64,000 nucleotides of DNA from Zhengitettix transpicula (taxonomy: Eukaryota > Arthropoda > Insecta > Orthoptera > Tetrigidae): NCBI GenBank assembly GCA_037074705.1, contig CM073590.1:163306746-163370745 (forward strand), in the 5' to 3' direction. Numbering within the stretch: the first letter of the stretch is position 1; every line of letters starts with the position of its first letter. Position numbers and translations under genes: made by a program. The notes beneath the pieces were generated by a model that saw only the letters and a program-made list of their open reading frames with translations, was not told where the DNA came from and searched no databases. Below, in pieces: positions 60,671 to 64,000 of the stretch.

Positions 60671-61569
60671 TCTAATTACATTTACGATAATAAGCAAATA
60701 CTAATATGAATAGAGTCGTTTGGAATATTTTTACGACCTACGACTGAAATCAGTCGGGTATCAGTTTAGTATCAGATAAACGAGGAAATCCAATACATAT
60801 ATTTACTGTAAAAGTCACGTGAAAGAATAATAAACAAGCGAATGAAATAAAGAATAAATAGGCAAATGGAACTTATTAGTAAAAACAGCTGCTAAAGAAA
60901 TGCACTTGTGCAGGTCTCATATAATCATGTTATTCCCCCATTTAGGAACGAAAATATACCCATATGTTTTATGGTTCAGGAACCCGAGGACAGTCGAACT
61001 AGGGACACTTGCATAAAAATATCAGGTGCTACTGCCAAAAATAAGATGAGTATTATTTAGTGAAACTATTCTCACATTCCCTACGGCAACACAATTGCCA
61101 CGTAGTGATAGTACTCCACACAATTTCGACTCATTTCACGTTTGGATAAGTCCTATGTATCTACCCACGAACACACGATCTATGCACACACCGAATTCAT
61201 TTAATTAAGTATTGATTATTTTAACCCAAATTCAGTTAAAGACAAGCACACAGAAGTAATTATTCTGCGTGAAACCACGTTCTACTGACATATAATCTAT
61301 TTTACTCTTCAAGGTGCTTAGTGTGAGCTGTGCAAAACTATTTTTTAAAAAAAATTAAACTTCTTAACAACGTAAGATATGGAACGTTAACGTAGTAAGT
61401 GGGACTTCGGGGAACGTAAGGGACTGACGAATAAGAACCAAGCACCAATCAGAAGCCGCCACGACTACGGCAATTGGAACTGTAAACGTGTAGATTAAAA
61501 CAAAAATTAATTAATAATATCCCTCGCGATCTATAAATATAAAAACAACTCATTTCTGACAATCCGAAG
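60671..61569. other. Intron segment without a recognised element
   Basis: AT-rich DNA with nothing recognised. Confidence 0.5.
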
Positions 61570-61965
61570 CACCTTGGTCACCTTTTGAGAGGTGTATTAT
61601 CCGGGGTCTCAGACCATGGGATTACGGTATATCTATAGGAATATTCGGCCAGCTGCCTCCAGTTCTCCTGCCATCGGAAGGTACCTAGAGCTCCGACCTA
61701 CCTGATGCAGATTTTTCTAGGGCTGTTCCTGCATCACTTTTAGGTGAATTGCGGTGTAGGATACTTAAAACTACAGCCCGGGGGCCCCCCGTTAACCCTT
61801 GGCTACCTTCCTCTCCCCCCCCCCCTTTTTTTTCCAGGCCATTTTCTAGGGGAGTGACCCCTACGTTACCCAATACATAGCCTATCTACTTCGCATCCTC
61901 CGTCTCTTCCAATGCTGTTGAATAACCGTCAGGTAGCCTGTTTGTCAATAAATAAAGATAAGGCG
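61570..61965 (-). repeat. Retroposon family B, copy 7
   Basis: The plus strand has GGGTCTCAGACCATGGGATT, TCGGCCAGCTGCCTCC, CCATCGGAAGG, CCTGATGCAG, CATCACTTTTAGGTGAATT and TTAACCCTTGGCTACCTT in family order, then GTAGCCTGTTTGTCAATAAATAAAG as the 3' end and A-rich tail. A C run followed by a T run (about 61815-61832) expands the usual CCTTCC block. The last 90 bases look partly duplicated. Confidence 0.72.
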
Positions 61966-62029
61966 ACGGAAAGAAGAGTTTGAGAAAGCTGCATACGGGT
62001 ATACCTTTTTTTGTCTGGTTTTTAATTAA

Positions 62030-62312
62030 GGTTCCCATTAACCGAGACACCTAGGTCAATGTTTAGAGGTGTATGCAGATATCGGGCATACGGTAAGAAT
62101 ATTGTCATCTGTTCCGTCATTTTGGGTGCAAAGTTCTCTCATTGAGGTGAATTCAGGGTAGGATCCTTAACCGGCAGCCAGGGGCCCTTGTTAACCCTTG
62201 GCTACCTTGATCTTCCTTCCTCATCCCTCCTGTTATAACTCTTCCTTTGCTATTAAAGAGAAATGCCACAACGTGAATGACCCTCATGTAGCCTAATTCT
62301 CAAAAATTATAT
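62030..62312 (-). repeat. Retroposon family B, copy 8
   Basis: The plus strand shows AAGGTTCCCAT, GGGCATACGGTAAGAAT, GGGTAGGATCCTTAA, GTTAACCCTTGGCTACCTTG and ACCCTCATGTAGCCTAATTCTCAAAAATT, i.e. family order, 3' terminus and short A-rich tail. The middle block (GGCAGCTGGCC to GATGCAGG) is deleted. It lies about 70 bases from copy 7 in the same direction. Confidence 0.72.
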
Positions 62313-63930
62313 CTTATATATGAAGCTACCCTCATACTTTCACTGCTTCTATATGTTGAAAGGAAATGTAAAACGCTTATTGCATAAATCTTCAAATATT
62401 ATTATATAAAATAATGATACTTGCTGATAAATTCTCAGTATTCGTCCAGTATTACATTACCTAATTGCAACAAAACAAGACAGGAACGAGTTTCTTCGAA
62501 AGTAGTATGAGTTTTTTCAACATATATGTCCAAAAGATTTGACAATTATTTTTATTACTTTTCGATAGAGCCGTGTATGTTTGTGAAGTAATACGGTGAC
62601 CGGTGTATTCTCAAGCGGTTAACTTCCTAAAATCACGTGGCCAGGTACACATCCTACGTCTACGCAAAATCTTCGCTCGACGAGACAAGGAGAATATTGT
62701 CTGACACACAAATGTTAGATAATGTCGTTTAGAGTTAAATTAAGCGTTATAAGTCGTATTCAGTCATGGATGAGATGAAATGTGTCATTCTCAACCCTCG
62801 CGGCCCCCTTCAAAAAAGAAACAGCTTCGTAGCGTTAGCCTGATGTACATTGAAACATGGATTATTCAAGTGTATATTGCCTCTTAGTATGAGCGAAAAG
62901 TTAACGGAAGTATGGCAGCTAATAACAAAAGCTCTAAAATCTGCTCCATTGTGAATATGTTGCATTGAGATGTGGTTTATTAGTAATTCGGCCAAACTTG
63001 CTCTCCTGCAATCACTTTCAATTTAACCGGCAAGCTGAGTATGGCACACAAACTTCTAACTGTAACTCAAACAGCAATTAAGTGAGCGTATCCGGTCGAA
63101 TGAACATTACACAGGTTGACACTTTGACAGAGACGAATGCTGTGCGCGTGTAAATAAAATGGCGACCTACGCCGTCGACAGAACCCGTTCTTGGCGCCCA
63201 ACCGTTCAAAGGCATTTCCGGAGGATTTCTGAACATCTCATCAGCATTCCTCAAAAAAAAAAATATTAAGAAAATTATTGCTTAACCTTCTTCATTAACT
63301 ATCAGTCAATCCATTCTGCTATACACATTAATCATCGTCTCTTTTACATCTCAATTTTCCGAGTTATGACCGTATGACTACCATTATACAGCTATAAAGT
63401 TCATATACCAACAAGTTCATTTGCTGTTAATCTCCACCACAATTAAATAACTCCAATGAGAAAATATCAATTGTCCCATTTACTCAAATAAATATCAAAG
63501 TATATCTACACCAACATTCTTTTAGGAATTGCATGATGTATTCTCGATTATTTCTAATTATTTCTTCCTGTTAAATATAAAAATAATTTTTTTCTAATAT
63601 TTATCTCAATGTTTTGAGAGTACGATTAAAATTTGAAAAGTTGACGGGGTCAACTTCAGTTTGAATTTGGACAACTGCTATTACTAATTATAGCAGCCTA
63701 TGTTTGGAGTGTGTTGAATTATTGAATCATACAGTGCATTCAACTAATTTATGAATCGTCTAAAACTCATTTCTATAAAAAAAAATCCTAATTGTCTTGC
63801 TTTCAATGAATAGTTTCTTAACTATTATTGTATCTTTTCCCTTTGGTAATAAATTAAGGCTTAAAAAATGGGAAAAAAATACCCAATTTTAAATATATTA
63901 ACAGAAAACTTATATTTCGTTATTTTTCAG
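62313..63930. other. Last part of the intron before the second exon
   Basis: Mostly AT-rich; a GC-richer stretch lies at about 63110-63240. The intron ends in a T-rich tract and TTTTTCAG (63923-63930), a good acceptor. No element recognised. Confidence 0.55.
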
Positions 63931-64000
63931 AGACAACTTGTTTCGCCTTTCCCTGCCAAACTTGCAACAGTTGGAAAAGGCACCTTGGTTAGCCCCAGCC
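63931..64000 (+). CDS. Sema5c: Semaphorin (class 5-like) next exon, partial at the window edge
   Basis: After the acceptor, the first base completes the arginine codon split across the intron. The exon then reads DNLFRLSLPNLQQLEKAPWL then APA before the window ends. VGAR followed by (D/N)-x-LFRLSL, a short variable stretch and W is the standard start of the Sema propeller in class 5 semaphorins. Downstream, the family continues to a conserved Cys-rich NYVRVL region, which would lie outside the window. Phase, splice site and family fit agree with the exon at 2889-2988. Confidence 0.88.

Larger units (their letters stand above)
2989..63930 (+). other. Sema5c: 60,942-bp phase 2 intron of the semaphorin gene
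   Basis: The intron starts with GTGAGT and ends with TTATTTTTCAG (63920-63930). It splits an arginine codon as AG|A. Joining the exons gives VGARDNLFRLSL, the expected continuation of a Sema domain, so both boundaries support each other. The interior holds only decayed mobile elements, simple repeats, unexplained AT-rich DNA and some GC-richer patches. I saw no convincing nested host gene on either strand. Confidence 0.88.

Noticed and set aside
1..64000. Bacterial-type features such as operons, CRISPR arrays, ribosome binding sites
   Set aside because: Codon-poor, intron-bearing, repeat-rich animal DNA; no regularly spaced repeat arrays or dense genes were seen.

Overview
The window is animal nuclear DNA, AT-rich, with almost no coding sequence. 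It fits an insect with a large, repeat-filled genome; a polyneopteran such as a cockroach, termite or stick insect is my inference from the host gene and repeat mix, not a proven placement.

The only host gene I can support is a semaphorin on the + strand. One complete 100-base exon lies near the left end (2889-2988) and the beginning of the next exon lies at the extreme right end (63931-64000). Their reading frames join in phase 2 across the intron and give a continuous start of a Sema domain, closest to class 5 semaphorins (insect Sema5c). Almost the whole window is therefore one intron of 60,942 bases (2989-63930); bases 1-2888 belong to the preceding intron.

The intron is a repeat landscape. 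(1) Penelope-like retroelement (PLE) relics: C-terminal tails at 44.1-44.5 kb and 51.8-52.7 kb, the latter an inverted pair with a GIY-YIG endonuclease motif, plus noncoding PLE-type repeats around 41.1, 46.4, 49.5 and 51.5 kb. (2) A foldback family of six copies (26.6, 31.9, 38.8, 40.2, 42.8 and 48.7 kb) with long inverted arms, 15-16 bp target duplications in three copies, and a hammerhead-like core (CTGANGA, 17 bases, GAAAC) at constant spacing. (3) Two further foldbacks at 20.5 and 53.9 kb. (4) An unclassified retroposon family (21.7, 28.1, 28.3, 35.6, 39.7, 57.2, 61.6 and 62.0 kb), mostly on the minus strand, with constant 3' ends and A-rich tails. (5) A LINE reverse transcriptase relic (54.2-56.3 kb) split by a solo LTR. 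(6) A pogo/Tigger-like non-autonomous DNA transposon (56.4-57.6 kb) that contains a nested family (4) copy. (7) Small MITE, SINE-like and microsatellite tracts.

Several GC-richer patches in the intron (near 11.9, 21.3, 30.7, 37.9, 43.5 and 60.5 kb) could be enhancers or other conserved noncoding DNA of the semaphorin gene; nothing in the sequence alone proves this. The strongest lead for something new is the foldback family with hammerhead-like cores and its relation to the Penelope-like elements nearby.
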